Assembly: GCF_000243215.1 (NCBI RefSeq)
Contig: NZ_JH594596.1
Span: 1,541,075 to 1,605,074, forward strand
Length of the DNA stretch: 64,000 nt
Origin: Odoribacter laneus YIT 12061
GTDB taxonomy: Bacteria > Bacteroidota > Bacteroidia > Bacteroidales > Marinifilaceae
Direction: 5' to 3'
Shown: positions 40,889 to 49,729 of the stretch, piece after piece
Numbering within the stretch: position 1 is the stretch's first letter
Layout of the letters: each line of letters starts with the position of its first letter
Position numbers and translations under genes: made by a program
The notes under the pieces: generated by a model
What the model saw: the letters and a program-made list of their open reading frames with translations, nothing else
What the model was told of the DNA's origin: nothing
Databases searched by the model: none

Positions 40889-40901
40889 CCTGCTGCTCCA
40901 C
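40889..40901. other. attR (13-bp core shared with attL)
   Basis: CCTGCTGCTCCAC is an exact copy of the ssrA 3' end at 26748-26760. Sequence to its right is the displaced downstream flank of ssrA. Confidence 0.85.
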
Positions 40902-40908
40902 TTTTAGA

Positions 40909-40938
40909 AAAAAGCTACTGATTTTTCGGTAGCTTTTT
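40909..40938 (+). terminator. Original ssrA terminator, displaced 14 kb by the insertion
   Basis: AAAAAGCTAC (40909-40918) pairs exactly with GTAGCTTTTT (40929-40938), a classic intrinsic terminator. It lies eight bases after attR with no gene before it on the plus strand, as expected if ssrA once ended here. Confidence 0.8.
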
Positions 40939-40971
40939 GTATTCAGTAATGTCAAACTGAATGTCTTGTTT

Positions 40972-41004
40972 TTTACACAATAGGGCACGTCCCTACTGTG
41001 TAAA
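40972..41004. repeat. 14-bp imperfect inverted repeat downstream of GH31
   Basis: TTTACACAATAGGG and CCCTACTGTGTAAA pair with a single mismatch around CACGT. It lies between the displaced ssrA terminator and the convergent GH31 stop. There is no U tract on either strand, so it may be an mRNA 3'-end structure for GH31 rather than an intrinsic terminator. Confidence 0.5.
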
Positions 41005-41036
41005 TTATACAAAATTTGATTTTTTATACCTACAGG

Positions 41037-43577
41037 CTATTCTTTTTCTTCCCATCCTACTGTTTCCAGAAACCAACGACGGTCTGCTTCGCTCAGTTGT
41101 TGCTCTGTAAGGATGTGAGGCAATTGGCGATAATTTTGACGGAATTGTTCAATGAGTGTAGGAAAGCGTTCCGGGAAATACTCCAAAGCTACACTCGTAG
41201 ATTCCAGTGTTCCCAAGGCTTCATTCAAGACTATGCCTGCATCCCGGAATTTTAAAGCACTGATAGCTTTGGATAGCCGCCGGAATTGCCCGATAAGACC
41301 GTCGTTTACTTCCGTCCGGGAGGCTGGATAACGAATTTGGACGACTTTTTCCTTCGCACACGATTTTTCCGGTAAAGGAATTACAAGAGCCAGTTCTTCT
41401 CCCAGATATTCGTACGCCACGGTCTGTCCGTTTACGGTAAGCTGTTCCGGAACGACAGAACCGAGGATTTTTATTTTAAAGGAGCGTTCTGCCGGCATAT
41501 CCCGGTAATGTCCTTCCCGGGCCCCGATTGTAACCGTTAAATCCGGCCCCGATTGTTCTACAGACAAAGGAGTATAAGCATACTCCCGGGCATAATGTTT
41601 ATCGTTTCCATTATCTTCATACATACGGAAAGACCCTTTCTGTCCGGGAAAAACGGTGAGGACGATTTCTTCATCATTTCTGCTCAGGTTTTCGACGCGA
41701 TCGTACAAAGGAAGAATAGATCCGGCTTTTATATATACCGGATATTCCGCTAGCCCGAACGAACGTTCCACGATTTGCCCGCCTTTCAAAAGCGTGCCTG
41801 TAGACCATTCGTACCAATCGCTACCGCCCGGTAACCATACTTCCAGCTTTGCATAACCTTTCTGCATGGGTTCTACAATCGGAGCGATCAGGAGATTCTC
41901 CCCGAACATATATTCCTTTTCAAAACGGTAAGCTTCCTCGGATTCCGGATAATCGTAATACAGAGGCCGACACACAGAAAGGCCGTTTTCATAGGTCTCA
42001 CGAGCCATAGTATAAAGATAAGGTACCAATTGATACCGCAAGAGCACAGCATTCCTCAAGGCCTCAAAATACTCGCCTTTAAAATTCCAGATCTCTTTGT
42101 TTAACACGGCATTTTTGGTTGAATGGGTGCGAAAGACAGGAGTAAATACACCGTATTGCATCCAACGGGTAAATAATTCCGGATCCAATTCCTGTTTATC
42201 CCCTTTTTTAAACATATGCCCTCCGATATCATGGCTCCAATAACCATATAATACATTCGATGCACAATTTGTAAAATAAGGCTGGAAAGCCAGAGATTTC
42301 CAGGAAATAATAGCATCTCCCGAAAACCCGATCTGATAACGGTGATTTCCGAGTCCGCCCCAACGATGATACAATAAAGGACGTGTGTCGCGCATACGTT
42401 CCATATCAGAGAAAAAGGCATAATTAATCCACCAGGTATTACTCAAACCCTCCACCTTTTTATCTGTCAGCCATTGTTGCCAATCCAGCCACCAGAAATC
42501 CACCCCTGCTTTCTCCATCGGCCGGAGCACAATATCAAATATGCCTTGCATATATTTTTTGTCAGATACGGTCCAGGGAAGAGTCGCCCCGGAAGCGGAA
42601 TCTATCCCCATCCATTCCGCCATAGCCGGATATTGCTCTTCGTAGGCAGCTACACCCCCGGCCAGATGAAGGTTTAAAGTCACTTTCAACCCTCTATCTT
42701 TCAAATGTCTTAAAAATTTAACCGGGTCCGGAAATAAACGGCGATTCCACGTCCATCCGGTCCAACCGCCCTTTCCTTTTTCTGTGTAATGCCAGTCCAT
42801 ATCCACGACCAACACGTCCAAAGGAAGTTGGTAATGACGGAAATTATCGATCAACTGCCGGATTTCTTTATCCGAATAACTCCAGTAACGCGACCACCAA
42901 TAGCCGAATGCGTAACGAGGGGGAAGCGGAACCTTACCGGCAAACAGGGTAAAATCTTTCAAGGCTCCTTTGTAATCATTTCCATAAGCCATAAAATACC
43001 AATCCTGTCCCTCTCCAGCCCCTCTTTTCTTGACCCAAGGCCAATCGGAATCATCAAATAGGAAATCAGCCGAATCATCAATCAATGTCCATCCATCCCT
43101 GGCCAAAAGCCCGTCCTCCAACGGCATTTCCTGGTTTTTATAAGTACTATAATTCCCATCATAACCATCCAATGTCCGGAAAGTTCCTTTCAGGTTATCT
43201 TTCTGTTGCATCCCGGGTTTCCAACAAAAAGGCTTTAACCCGTTTACAGCCTTTATCATCAGATTATCGGAAGTAAACTTACCGCTATGTTTTTTATATT
43301 TCACCTCCATTTTAGCCGTTTTTATAAGGACCCACTCTCCTTTATGGCAAACCTTATATTCCGGAACCGGTAAATTTCTCTGCACAACCACAAAAGAAGG
43401 TGCATCCACAAACTGTCCGGAAGGACTCCATTCCATACGAACCACCCCCTCTGCAAGCATTGTAAAGCGAACGTCCTTTTCCTGATAAACGATAGCATCC
43501 CGGGAAGAAGCGGCCTGTGTATAATTTTTTCCTCCGGTAAGAACAGATAATATTAAAAATAAAAAAAGATTTTTCAT
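41037..43577 (-). CDS. GH31 family alpha-glycosidase
   Basis: An 846-residue exported enzyme with signal peptide MKNLFLFLILSVLTGG. An N-terminal beta-sandwich (about 35-210) precedes the (beta/alpha)8 barrel. The nucleophile region is DFWWLDWQQW, rather than the more common WxDMNE form, and the acid/base region is FSGDAIISW. Beta-sandwich domains (DUF5110-like) follow, then an extra helical C-terminal tail of about 90 residues. GH31 includes alpha-glucosidases, alpha-xylosidases and sulfoquinovosidases; the altered nucleophile context makes the substrate uncertain. The start at 43577 is set by the signal peptide. Confidence 0.9.
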   Translation of the reverse strand: MKNLFLFLILSVLTGGKNYTQAASSRDAIVYQEKDVRFTMLAEGVVRMEWSPSGQFVDAPSFVVVQRNLPVPEYKVCHKGEWVLIKTAKMEVKYKKHSGKFTSDNLMIKAVNGLKPFCWKPGMQQKDNLKGTFRTLDGYDGNYSTYKNQEMPLEDGLLARDGWTLIDDSADFLFDDSDWPWVKKRGAGEGQDWYFMAYGNDYKGALKDFTLFAGKVPLPPRYAFGYWWSRYWSYSDKEIRQLIDNFRHYQLPLDVLVVDMDWHYTEKGKGGWTGWTWNRRLFPDPVKFLRHLKDRGLKVTLNLHLAGGVAAYEEQYPAMAEWMGIDSASGATLPWTVSDKKYMQGIFDIVLRPMEKAGVDFWWLDWQQWLTDKKVEGLSNTWWINYAFFSDMERMRDTRPLLYHRWGGLGNHRYQIGFSGDAIISWKSLAFQPYFTNCASNVLYGYWSHDIGGHMFKKGDKQELDPELFTRWMQYGVFTPVFRTHSTKNAVLNKEIWNFKGEYFEALRNAVLLRYQLVPYLYTMARETYENGLSVCRPLYYDYPESEEAYRFEKEYMFGENLLIAPIVEPMQKGYAKLEVWLPGGSDWYEWSTGTLLKGGQIVERSFGLAEYPVYIKAGSILPLYDRVENLSRNDEEIVLTVFPGQKGSFRMYEDNGNDKHYAREYAYTPLSVEQSGPDLTVTIGAREGHYRDMPAERSFKIKILGSVVPEQLTVNGQTVAYEYLGEELALVIPLPEKSCAKEKVVQIRYPASRTEVNDGLIGQFRRLSKAISALKFRDAGIVLNEALGTLESTSVALEYFPERFPTLIEQFRQNYRQLPHILTEQQLSEADRRWFLETVGWEEKE

Positions 43578-43896
43578 AGTTGAGTTCGTATATCGGTTCG
43601 CTCTCCCTCCTTTACCTCTCTCTGTTTTTGTTCTTCTCGTAAAAATAATAATTCTGTACAAAAAAACAAACCGTTTACAGCAGAATTCACGCCGACCGAA
43701 AAAGAGTCATTTAAATGACTTTTAAGACATTAAAAGACTATATCCCAAGAAAATAATAAGTTTTCAAATTCCTCTCTAGACCTATCCGGTATGCCCAAAC
43801 AATTCCCGGCAAAATTCAAAACTTCCATTTCCGATAACCTCATTTAATTAAAAATTCCTATTACCTTTGAAAGATTCAATGAATAAAAATGATATC
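43578..43896. promoter_or_regulatory. Divergent intergenic region with a perfect 16-bp palindrome
   Basis: Between GH31 and the metallophosphoesterase gene lie AGTCATTTAAATGACT (43705-43720), a perfect palindrome with 8-bp half sites and thus a candidate operator, and TACCTTTG (43862-43869), a consensus -7 box for the rightward gene. Nothing else is recognisable. Confidence 0.5.
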
Positions 43897-44967
43897 ATGA
43901 AAAACCTGATTTTAATCTGTTTCTTATGCTTTTCCGGAATATCACAGGCACAAATTTATCCGGTCACCCCGACTCTTGAAAACGAAAATTCCTTTTCGAT
44001 GATTTTGCTGCCTGATCCTCAATCTTATATTAAATTCGAAGCGAACCAACCTTTGTTTGAGCTTATGACCCGTTGGTGCGCTCTTAACCGGAAAAAGTTA
44101 GCTATAAAAGCCGTCCTTTGCACAGGGGATCTGGTCGAACAAAATGAATGGCCCGTACCGGATAACAGAAACGGCGACCAGACAAGTACCCAGCAATGGG
44201 AAGCGGCTGCCCGTTCCTTCAACTGTCTGGACAATCGCCTTCCTTATATCATTTGCACCGGAAATCACGATTACGGTTACGAGAAAGCGGAGAATCGCCT
44301 TTGTCATTTCCCGGAGTATTTCCCGGTAGAAAAAAATGCCTGCTGGAAAGACTGTCTGGTCAGCACCGCTAAAAATGCTTTTGAACTTCCGACTCTTGAA
44401 AACGCTGCTTATGAATTTGATACCGACACCTGGGGTAAAATTTTAGTCATCTCCCTGGAATTTGCCCCCCGGGAAGAAGCTTTGCACTGGGCTAAGAAAT
44501 TGGCGGATTCCCCACGTTATAAAGCCCACAAAATCATTGTTCTTACCCATTCTTATCTGGAAATCGACGGGAGTATTTTTGAAAAAGAAAATTATAAAAT
44601 GACCCCTGCCAATTACGGCAAAGCGATCTGGGACAAACTGATTTACCCGACTCCCAATATCGATTTGCTAATTTGCGGACATGCTTGTGAAATTACCGAT
44701 TTAGAGGGAACTGTAAGTTACCGAGAAGATAGGAACAGTAAGGGAGAATATGTCCCGCAAATGATGTTTAATGCACAGACCGCCGACAAACAATGGTTCG
44801 GAAACGGAGGAGACGGCTGGCTACGGATACTGGAATTCATGCCCGACGGAAAAACCATCAAAGTAAAGACTTTTTCCCCTTTGTTTGCCGTATCCCCTAC
44901 CACAGCCGAATTTGCCTGGCGTACTGCAGCATACGACCAATTCGATATCGTCATAAACAAAAAATAA
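43897..44967 (+). CDS. Exported calcineurin-like metallophosphoesterase
   Basis: A 356-residue protein with signal peptide MKNLILICFLCFSGISQAQ. The metallophosphoesterase motifs are MILLPDPQSY (DxQ in place of DxH), CTGDLVEQ (GDxxD/N-like), CTGNHDYG (GNHD), LTHSYLE and CGHACE. The variant first motif resembles phosphoesterases active on larger lipids or glycans. The start at 43897 is chosen for the signal peptide; ATG 43879 is in frame. It heads a plus-strand cluster with a VOC protein and an esterase. Confidence 0.85.
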   Translation: MKNLILICFLCFSGISQAQIYPVTPTLENENSFSMILLPDPQSYIKFEANQPLFELMTRWCALNRKKLAIKAVLCTGDLVEQNEWPVPDNRNGDQTSTQQWEAAARSFNCLDNRLPYIICTGNHDYGYEKAENRLCHFPEYFPVEKNACWKDCLVSTAKNAFELPTLENAAYEFDTDTWGKILVISLEFAPREEALHWAKKLADSPRYKAHKIIVLTHSYLEIDGSIFEKENYKMTPANYGKAIWDKLIYPTPNIDLLICGHACEITDLEGTVSYREDRNSKGEYVPQMMFNAQTADKQWFGNGGDGWLRILEFMPDGKTIKVKTFSPLFAVSPTTAEFAWRTAAYDQFDIVINKK

Positions 44968-44999
44968 TCCGAATTCCCTTTTTAAATCATTGAATAAAA

Positions 45000-45389
45000 A
45001 TGAAAATCGAACACATCGCTATTTGGGTTGACGATCTGGAAAAGATGCGGCAATTCTACAGAACTTACTTCAATGTCAGTTGCGGAGAGAAATACGTCAA
45101 TCCGAAAAAACAGTACGCTTCCTATTTCCTTTCTTTCGGACCGGGTCAAAGTCGCATAGAATTAATGCATCGACCGGATATCGGCGAAAATACCGGAAAA
45201 AGAGGTTTTACCAAAGGACTGGCCCATCTCTCTCTTTCTTTGGGCAGTAAAGAAGCCGTAAACCAATTGACAGAACGTTTACGCAAAGCAGACTATACAA
45301 TAGCCAGTGAACCCCGTACCACCGGAGACGGATATTACGAAAGCGCCGTTTTAGACCCCGAAGGTAATTATATCGAATTATTGGCATAA
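45000..45389 (+). CDS. VOC family protein (glyoxalase/bleomycin-resistance fold)
   Basis: A 129-residue single-domain VOC protein. Metal-ligand positions are MKIEHIAIWV (His), RIELMHRP (Glu), KGLAHLSLSLG (His) and DPEGNYIELLA (Glu), the typical H/E/H/E pattern of glyoxalase I-like enzymes. The substrate is unknown. It is between the phosphoesterase (32 bp) and esterase (19 bp) genes, so probably one transcript. Confidence 0.88.
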   Translation: MKIEHIAIWVDDLEKMRQFYRTYFNVSCGEKYVNPKKQYASYFLSFGPGQSRIELMHRPDIGENTGKRGFTKGLAHLSLSLGSKEAVNQLTERLRKADYTIASEPRTTGDGYYESAVLDPEGNYIELLA

Positions 45390-45408
45390 ATATTTAAATT
45401 AAATATCC

Positions 45409-46236
45409 ATGAAAATCAAATTTTCTTTCCTTGTTCTTTTTCTGTGTACATTATTTTATACTCTTTCTGCACAAAAGGTCGACACAATTCGCATCCTTTC
45501 TCCTTCAATGAAAAAAGAAATTAAAAATGTCATCATACTTCCTCAGGATTATGAAAAAAACAAAAAGCAAAGTTATCCGGTAGTCTATTTACTACACGGA
45601 CACGGAGGCAGATACGACAGTTGGATAAAGGAAACCCAACCACGCCTTCCGGAATTAGCGACTGAATGGGGAATGATTTTTGTCTGTCCCGACGGATCCA
45701 ACAGTTGGTATTGGGATAGCCCCGTCGATTCCAGCAGCCGCTATGAAACCTATATCAGTCAGGAACTAACCGATTATATTGACAAAAACTACCGAAGTAT
45801 TGCTTCTCCGAAAGGAAGGGCCATTACCGGTTACAGTATGGGCGGTCACGGTGCTCTCTGGCTGGCCTTCCGTCATCCTGACCTCTATGGAGCAGCCGGT
45901 TCCATGAGCGGAGGAGTAGACATTCGTCCTTTCCCCCATAGTTGGCATATGAAAGACTATCTGGGTAGTTATGAAAAAAATCCGGAAATATGGGAACAAC
46001 ACACTGTGATCAACCAATTGCCATACAAAGCCCCAACGGGTCAACTGGCTTTGATCATCGATTGCGGTTCCAGTGATTTTTTCTATGAAGTAAACCAGAG
46101 ATTACATGAAAAACTGCTCTACTATCGGATTCCGCACGATTACATCATCCGGCCCGGTTCGCATACCTTCAGTTACTGGAAGAATGCTATCGACTACCAA
46201 TTACTCTATTTCAATAAATACTTTAAATCCTTATAA
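45409..46236 (+). CDS. Exported alpha/beta-hydrolase esterase (CE1/esterase D-like)
   Basis: A 275-residue hydrolase with signal peptide MKIKFSFLVLFLCTLFYTLSA. It has the oxyanion-side VVYLLHGHGG, nucleophile elbow ITGYSMGGHGALW (Ser), a likely acid in IIDCGSSDFF, and the catalytic His in RPGSHTFSYW. This matches the esterase/CE1 family (feruloyl or acetyl esterases, tributyrin esterase). Substrate not determinable. Last gene of the phosphoesterase-VOC-esterase cluster. Confidence 0.87.
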   Translation: MKIKFSFLVLFLCTLFYTLSAQKVDTIRILSPSMKKEIKNVIILPQDYEKNKKQSYPVVYLLHGHGGRYDSWIKETQPRLPELATEWGMIFVCPDGSNSWYWDSPVDSSSRYETYISQELTDYIDKNYRSIASPKGRAITGYSMGGHGALWLAFRHPDLYGAAGSMSGGVDIRPFPHSWHMKDYLGSYEKNPEIWEQHTVINQLPYKAPTGQLALIIDCGSSDFFYEVNQRLHEKLLYYRIPHDYIIRPGSHTFSYWKNAIDYQLLYFNKYFKSL

Positions 46237-46449
46237 ATAGGATTGGTACATACACCGAAAAAAGACGGTCTTTCTTCACTCTACAGCTTAGAAAAAAGAG
46301 CCTGTTTATTTTTTAATCCCGGCCTTCCCAACAAAAGGGTAAACCATTTAAACAGAAAATCGTATGTATTTCATAAGGTTGAGAAGAAAAATAAACGATT
46401 TGTAAAACCAGAATGAAGGCGGAAAACAAACTTTAAAAGAACAAGAAAG

Positions 46450-47196
46450 ATGAAGAAATTAGTATTACTCCGTCACGGAGAAAGTACCTGGAATAAGGAA
46501 AACCGGTTCACGGGCTGGACAGATGTAGACCTGACAGAAAAAGGCACAGAAGAAGCAATCAAGGCAGGCAATTTGCTGAAAGAAAAAGGTTTTGTCTTTG
46601 AAAAAGCTTACACTTCTTACCTGAAAAGGGCTATCAAGACATTGAACATCGTATTGGACCGGATGGACCTGGACTGGATAGCGGTGGAAAAAACCTGGCG
46701 TTTAAATGAAAAACATTACGGTGCCTTACAAGGGCTGAATAAAGGCGAAACAGCGGAAAAATACGGAGAGGAGCAAGTAAAAATCTGGCGCCGCAGTTAC
46801 GACATCGCTCCTCCGGCTTTACGGGAAGACGATCCCCGGAATCCCCGTCTGGATATCCGTTACATGGGAATACAAGGAGAACATCTGCCTTTGACGGAAG
46901 CCCTGAAAGATACGGTAGAGCGTAGTTTACCCTATTGGAAAGAAGTCATCGCTCCTAGTTTACAACATTTTGGACAAATTTTGGTTGTCGCCCATGGAAA
47001 CAGTCTGAGGGGAATCATTAAATATTTAAAAAATATTTCCGACGAAGAAATTGTAACTTTAAATTTACCCACAGCTGTCCCTTATGTATTCGAATTCGAC
47101 GACGAATTAAATTTACAACAGGATTATTTCCTGGGAGACCCGGAAGAAATCCGGAAAATGATGGAAGCAGTTGCCAACCAAGGCAAGAAAAAATAA
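46450..47196 (+). CDS. gpmA: 2,3-bisphosphoglycerate-dependent phosphoglycerate mutase
   Basis: A 248-residue dPGM that interconverts 3- and 2-phosphoglycerate in glycolysis. [20 protein letters not shown] contains the phospho-histidine (His 9 or so), and [11 protein letters not shown] the second histidine. The length is standard for the E. coli-type enzyme. The class I aldolase gene fbaB lies convergently on the other strand, so two glycolytic genes share a terminator region. Confidence 0.96.
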   Translation: MKKLVLLRHGESTWNKENRFTGWTDVDLTEKGTEEAIKAGNLLKEKGFVFEKAYTSYLKRAIKTLNIVLDRMDLDWIAVEKTWRLNEKHYGALQGLNKGETAEKYGEEQVKIWRRSYDIAPPALREDDPRNPRLDIRYMGIQGEHLPLTEALKDTVERSLPYWKEVIAPSLQHFGQILVVAHGNSLRGIIKYLKNISDEEIVTLNLPTAVPYVFEFDDELNLQQDYFLGDPEEIRKMMEAVANQGKKK

Positions 47197-47220
47197 TCAA
47201 AGCGATACCCGCTAAAAACT

Positions 47221-47289
47221 AAAAAGTTGAACGTTTATTCAGCCGAAGAAACCCACTAACTTCAAGCAATATACAACGTTCAACTTTTT
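47221..47289. terminator. Shared 14-bp inverted repeat between gpmA and fbaB
   Basis: AAAAAGTTGAACGT (47221-47234) and ACGTTCAACTTTTT (47276-47289) are exact complements with a 41-base interior. Because of the A and T runs at the outer ends it can act as a terminator for either convergent gene. Confidence 0.7.
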
Positions 47290-47293
47290 AATA

Positions 47294-48346
47294 TTAAGCC
47301 AATTTTATACTGGTATCCAAGTATACGTCCTGTATCGCATTCAGCAGGCGTACGCCTTCACTGATGGGCTTCTGAAATGCTTTCCGTCCGCTGATTAATC
47401 CCATTCCGCCGGCTCTTTTATTAATCACCGCCGTAATGACAGCTTCCTGTAAATCGGTTTCTCCATGGGATTCTCCTCCCGAATTAATCAAACCGGCCCG
47501 GCCCATATAACAATTCGCAACCTGATAGCGGCACATATCGATGGGATGATCGCTACTCAATAAAGAATACATCCGGGGGTCGGATTTCGAAAAATGCAAA
47601 GCGGTAAAGCCTCCGTTGTTCTCGGGTAGTTTTTGTTTGATAATATCGGCTTCTATTGTAACCCCCAAATGATTTGCCTGTCCAGTCAGGTCAGCAGCTG
47701 TATGATAATCTTTATCGTCTTTTTTGAAACCCGGGTTCCGGAGATAGCACCACAAAATAGTAGCCATACCTTTTTGATGGGCGTATTCAAAAGCTCTGGC
47801 TATCTCTATAAGCTGCCGACGGCTTTCCGGAGAGCCGAAATAAATCGTTGCTCCGACGGCCACTGCACCTAAGTTCCAAGCCTCATCGATGGTTCCAAAT
47901 AAAATCTGGTCGTATGTATTCGGGAAGCTCAGCAATTCGTTATGGTTAATCTTTACAATAAAGGGTATTTTATGGGCATACTTACGGGCTACCGATCCCA
48001 ATACTCCAAACGTAGAAGCCACAGCATTACACCCGCCTTCTATAGCCAGACGAACGATATTCTCCGGATCAAAATACAAGGGATTCGGAGCAAAAGAAGC
48101 ACCAGCCGTATGCTCTATCCCCTGATCCACCGGTAGGATGGAAAGATAACCGGTACCGGCCAGACGTCCGTGCTGATAAAGGGCATGAAGACTATTCAAC
48201 ACGGGAATACTGCGGTCGGAAGGTACCCACACCTCGTCTATAAAATGAGGGGAAGGCGCATGGATCAAATGTTTATCAATCGTGGTACAGACATGCTCCA
48301 GGTAATATTCCTGTTTGTCTCCTAACAATTCCGTAATTTTACTCAT
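47294..48346 (-). CDS. fbaB: Class I fructose-bisphosphate aldolase (DhnA/FbaB type)
   Basis: A 350-residue aldolase of the bacterial/archaeal DhnA type. It shows [15 protein letters not shown] near residue 68-82, [25 protein letters not shown] and a Schiff-base lysine region. It ends with [17 protein letters not shown], the phosphate-binding GxxxGRxxFQ. It splits fructose-1,6-bisphosphate in glycolysis and works in gluconeogenesis. No metal-type (class II) motifs. Single gene, convergent with gpmA. Confidence 0.94.
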   Translation of the reverse strand: MSKITELLGDKQEYYLEHVCTTIDKHLIHAPSPHFIDEVWVPSDRSIPVLNSLHALYQHGRLAGTGYLSILPVDQGIEHTAGASFAPNPLYFDPENIVRLAIEGGCNAVASTFGVLGSVARKYAHKIPFIVKINHNELLSFPNTYDQILFGTIDEAWNLGAVAVGATIYFGSPESRRQLIEIARAFEYAHQKGMATILWCYLRNPGFKKDDKDYHTAADLTGQANHLGVTIEADIIKQKLPENNGGFTALHFSKSDPRMYSLLSSDHPIDMCRYQVANCYMGRAGLINSGGESHGETDLQEAVITAVINKRAGGMGLISGRKAFQKPISEGVRLLNAIQDVYLDTSIKLA

Positions 48347-48530
48347 ATACTTTCTGTTTATAACATTTATTAAAAAACCGATATAAACATTTTACGAAAA
48401 GTCCCGGAGAATGGTTTAAAACAAACGAATCCTTTAAATTCCCTTAAACTATACCACAGCAAGATTTAAAAGCACCTCCCTGCAATTCAGGTAGATAAAA
48501 ATTTATGCCCGATCGGGAAAAGAAAAATAA
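48347..48530. other. Upstream region of fbaB
   Basis: This is the left part of the 300-bp gap between fbaB and thi4; the right part is the thi4 terminator. No consensus -7 box or conserved structure is clear by eye. Confidence 0.4.
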
Positions 48531-48586
48531 AAAATGCTCTATCCAAACAGGGAGAACAGATATTCCTCAAATGGACAGAGCATTTT
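48531..48586 (-). terminator. Intrinsic terminator of thi4
   Basis: AAAATGCTCT-A-TCC (48531-48544) pairs with GGA-C-AGAGCATTTT (48573-48586), with one internal mismatch. On the minus strand it is followed by TTTTTTATTTTTCTTTT. It lies 60 bp after the thi4 stop. Confidence 0.8.
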
Positions 48587-48646
48587 ATAAATGAGTCAAC
48601 TTCATCCTTAACAGGCCACCGACTTAATAATTTATGAATTTACGGC

Positions 48647-49414
48647 TTATTGCAAAGCTTCAAGGATGAGTTCAGCTGTTTTTTTACCGGACATCAGCAT
48701 ACCGCCGAAGATGGGCCCCATGCGAAAACTGCCGCTGACCCCGTTGGCCGCCATTCCGGAAACATACAGACCGGGATAGACTTCTTTGGTATTTTCCACT
48801 GTCGTCCGTTCTCCCTCTTCCACCGATAATGATCTTTCTCCGATAACGTCTCCGGTAGGAGTGTTCAAGCGAATGCCATTTTTACGGGCTACCGTCCGGG
48901 AAACCTCACAATCATGCCCCGTACCATCCAGAACGGCTTTAGCCATAATAGTCAGCGGATCCACATGCATGCCTTCCCGCTGTACAGGAGCCCAGTTGAC
49001 CACCACACCGGCTACCCGTTCGTTCTTAAATACGACATCCTCTACGGTATAACAGTTGAAGAGCGTCGCTCCGGCTTTGGTAGCCTGATAAATCAAGGCA
49101 GAAGTCGTATGGACAGAATCCATGACATAGGTTCCCTGCTCGTAAGCCCGGTAAGAAACGCCCAGTTCCCGGACAATGGGCATAGCTTCCTCCTGTACAA
49201 TAATATCGTTAAACATCATAGCTCCGCCCCACATTCCGCCTCCGGGAGCCAGTTTCCGGTCGAACAAAGCTACCTTTTTACCGGCTTTCGCCAAATAATA
49301 AGCAGCTACCAAACCAGAAGGCCCTCCTCCCACAATAGCTACGTCTATATCCAAATTATTCTTCAATTTGGCAAAATAGGAATCAATAATTCCTCGGGAT
49401 ACAATTTTTTCCAT
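48647..49414 (-). CDS. thi4: Sulfide-dependent ADP-thiazole synthase (Thi4 family)
   Basis: A 255-residue Rossmann-fold enzyme that makes ADP-thiazole from NAD and glycine for thiamine. It has VAIVGGGPSGLVAAYYLA (about 26-43), DRKLAPGGGMWGGAMMF, and GMHVDPLTIMA where His stands at the position of the sulfur-donor Cys of yeast THI4. It is therefore the catalytic, sulfide-using type known from archaea and anaerobes. SGMAANGVSGSFRMGPIFGGMLMSG closes the protein in two parts. The start at 49414 lies after a TPP riboswitch. No other thi gene is adjacent. Confidence 0.93.
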   Translation of the reverse strand: MEKIVSRGIIDSYFAKLKNNLDIDVAIVGGGPSGLVAAYYLAKAGKKVALFDRKLAPGGGMWGGAMMFNDIIVQEEAMPIVRELGVSYRAYEQGTYVMDSVHTTSALIYQATKAGATLFNCYTVEDVVFKNERVAGVVVNWAPVQREGMHVDPLTIMAKAVLDGTGHDCEVSRTVARKNGIRLNTPTGDVIGERSLSVEEGERTTVENTKEVYPGLYVSGMAANGVSGSFRMGPIFGGMLMSGKKTAELILEALQ

Positions 49415-49485
49415 GTGAAAGAATTTTGTGATTAAATAATAATTGTGCACAGAAGCAGCTTTGCTTTCAACAAGCTCTTTACCTG

Positions 49486-49561
49486 CATTCCCTACGCCGG
49501 CATTATCCGTTTCAGGTTTGATGGGTATAATCTCAGCCTGTCCCGAGTACAAGCACCCCTC
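49486..49561 (-). promoter_or_regulatory. TPP riboswitch (THI box) in the thi4 leader
   Basis: On the minus strand the core reads AGGGGTGC, then CAGGCTGAGATTATACCC, then AAACCTGAAACGGATAATGC, then CGGCGTAGGGAATGCA. All conserved THI-box blocks are present in order (P1 strand, CUGAGA sensor, ACCCUU-like, ACCUGAUCYGGAUAAUGCCRGCGUAGGGA). A -7 box (TAACTTTG, 49577-49584) lies just upstream. It would lower thi4 expression when thiamine pyrophosphate is plentiful. It also shows the in-frame upstream start (49630) is not coding. Confidence 0.95.
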
Positions 49562-49619
49562 TATGCTAAAGTAACGCAAAGTTAATATTATCTGGACAAG
49601 ATCAAAAGTTTGTGTAAAA

Positions 49620-49628
49620 TATCTTTGC
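49620..49628 (+). promoter_or_regulatory. Predicted -7 box for the YtxH-like operon
   Basis: TATCTTTGC (full consensus TAnnTTTGC), about 100 bp upstream of the first gene and divergent from the thi4 promoter. Confidence 0.5.
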
Positions 49629-49729
49629 AATTCCTAACAGGTCTCTAATCTTCCTAAAATTATATTAAAAGCTAAACTTTTCTGCCTTCTGTATCGTTGA
49701 TAGGGTATCAAACTTAAAACAACAAAGTC

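Larger units (their letters stand above)
26748..40901. mobile_element. Integrative mobilizable element inserted in the 3' end of ssrA (about 14.1 kb)
   Basis: The 13-bp sequence CCTGCTGCTCCAC, the 3' end of ssrA, occurs at 26748-26760 and again at 40889-40901. Between the copies lie a tyrosine recombinase (right end), DUF3853, RepA-like ATPase, CHC2/Toprim primase, MobV relaxase with a hairpin-rich candidate oriT, a SymE-like toxin, a broken XRE regulator, a YhcG-type nuclease with partner, and at the left end a four-gene NACHT/radical SAM operon. There are no type IV secretion genes, so the element would need a helper conjugation system, like Bacteroides NBU/Tn4555-type elements. The cargo at the left end is visibly more AT-rich than the flanking chromosome. 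Confidence 0.92.

Noticed and set aside
40972..41004. Inverted repeat as an intrinsic terminator of GH31
   Set aside because: There is no U tract after the hairpin on the minus strand; kept only as a repeat.
49415..49630. Longer N terminus for Thi4
   Set aside because: It would translate the TPP riboswitch; the family N terminus starts at 49414.
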